Source of the DNA: Streptococcus pneumoniae
Lineage (GTDB): Bacteria; Bacillota; Bacilli; Lactobacillales; Streptococcaceae
DNA length: 64,000 bases
Assembly: GCA_040719455.1 (NCBI GenBank)
Contig: JBFDTN010000001.1
Coordinates: forward strand, 372,001 to 436,000
Direction: 5' to 3'
The stretch's first letter is position 1. The number at the start of each line of letters is the position of its first letter. Under the pieces are notes generated by a model, which ran no database searches, was not told the DNA's origin, and was given only the letters and a program-made list of their open reading frames with translations. Positions 63,844-64,000 of this stretch are shown one piece after another. The translations under genes and the position numbers were made by a program.

Positions 63844-64000
63844 TTAAAACACACGATAGACATAGGGATTGTCAGGTTTATGAACCCTCTCAAAGCTTGT
63901 GATTGCAAGGCTTGGCAAACTTTGCCCTAATTGCTTGTGATAATGTAACTCGATTTTCCCCTTGGCATGAATCCATGTATTGTCAGGGAAATGCTCCTTA
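63844..64000 (-). CDS. C-terminus of a TIGR03943/DUF1980-like protein (partial)
   Basis: A minus-strand frame enters from the right edge and ends with a TAA at 63844-63846. The last 51 residues (KEHFPDNTWIHAKGKIEL...ERVHKPDNPYVYRVF) have the W-x-x-AKGKIE pattern and PYVYRVF ending that I associate with the TIGR03943 family, the partner of a YcgR-type permease in metal-related loci. Only this tail is visible, so the call is tentative. Confidence 0.5.
   Translation of the reverse strand, partial: KEHFPDNTWIHAKGKIELHYHKQLGQSLPSLAITSFERVHKPDNPYVYRVF

Overview
The window is chromosomal DNA of a low-to-mid GC Gram-positive coccus, almost certainly a viridans- or suis-type Streptococcus. The evidence is the vicRKX locus, SpxR, a Pht histidine-triad protein beside AdcAII, a streptococcal map with its internal insert, DNA-ligase/DgkB/PulA gene order, and Lactobacillales riboswitch classes (S-MK upstream of metK, preQ1-II upstream of queT, THF upstream of folT). 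The species cannot be fixed from sequence alone. There are no tRNA, rRNA, CRISPR or prophage genes. Most of the window is ordinary housekeeping sequence.

Layout. 1-2032: a decayed ISL3-type insertion sequence with a frameshifted IS3-type element nested in it. 2052-3059: lactonase. 3217-8622: a compact six-gene operon of small lipoprotein, MacA-like adaptor, ABC ATPase, MacB-like permease, response regulator and histidine kinase. 8993-12620: AI-2E-type exporter, TPR protein, acetolactate decarboxylase, with two kinds of intergenic repeats. 12693-15620: a glutamine-type ABC transporter on the minus strand behind a perfect GlnR box. 15773-19272: vicRKX and an HD hydrolase. 19441-23986: nucleoside/pentose salvage operon (rpiA, deoB, two passengers, punA, deoD). 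24277-27389: orphan amino-acid binding lipoprotein, GNAT, a gene destroyed by a MITE-like repeat, cutC, MmcQ-like protein. 27425-30862: MocR-like regulator, bioY with a BirA-type operator, gor. 31105-34194: a second MacAB-like cassette. 34245-36505: folT (THF riboswitch) and lysS. 36629-40435: M42 peptidase, DegV, TetR, comEB, TPR. 40432-42541: metK with an unusually long structured leader. 42674-51070: murA, GNAT, spxR, map, BrkB-like, TPR, GtrA, queT, zinc alcohol dehydrogenase. 51191-58368: ligA, dgkB-like, pulA, rpsP, khpA, rimM, trmD. 58525-62210: zinc-uptake adcAII-pht operon with AdcR boxes. 62250-64000: zwf and the end of a TIGR03943-like gene.

Themes. Regulation is unusually readable: GlnR, BirA, AdcR and MerR-type operators and three riboswitches lie at the genes they would be expected to control. 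Several genes connect to cofactor and metal supply (biotin, folate, queuosine precursor, S-adenosylmethionine, zinc).

The most unusual piece is the metK leader. The 5' half of an S-MK (SAM-III) riboswitch at 40473-40524 is separated by about 800 nt from the Shine-Dalgarno half at 41332-41341. The intervening DNA is a mosaic of perfect hairpins, a modular tandem repeat, and a dispersed repeat that recurs in opposite orientation near 11.4-11.7 kb. A second repeat family, MITE-like with TATAG termini, has three full copies and one mini-copy and has inactivated one gene.
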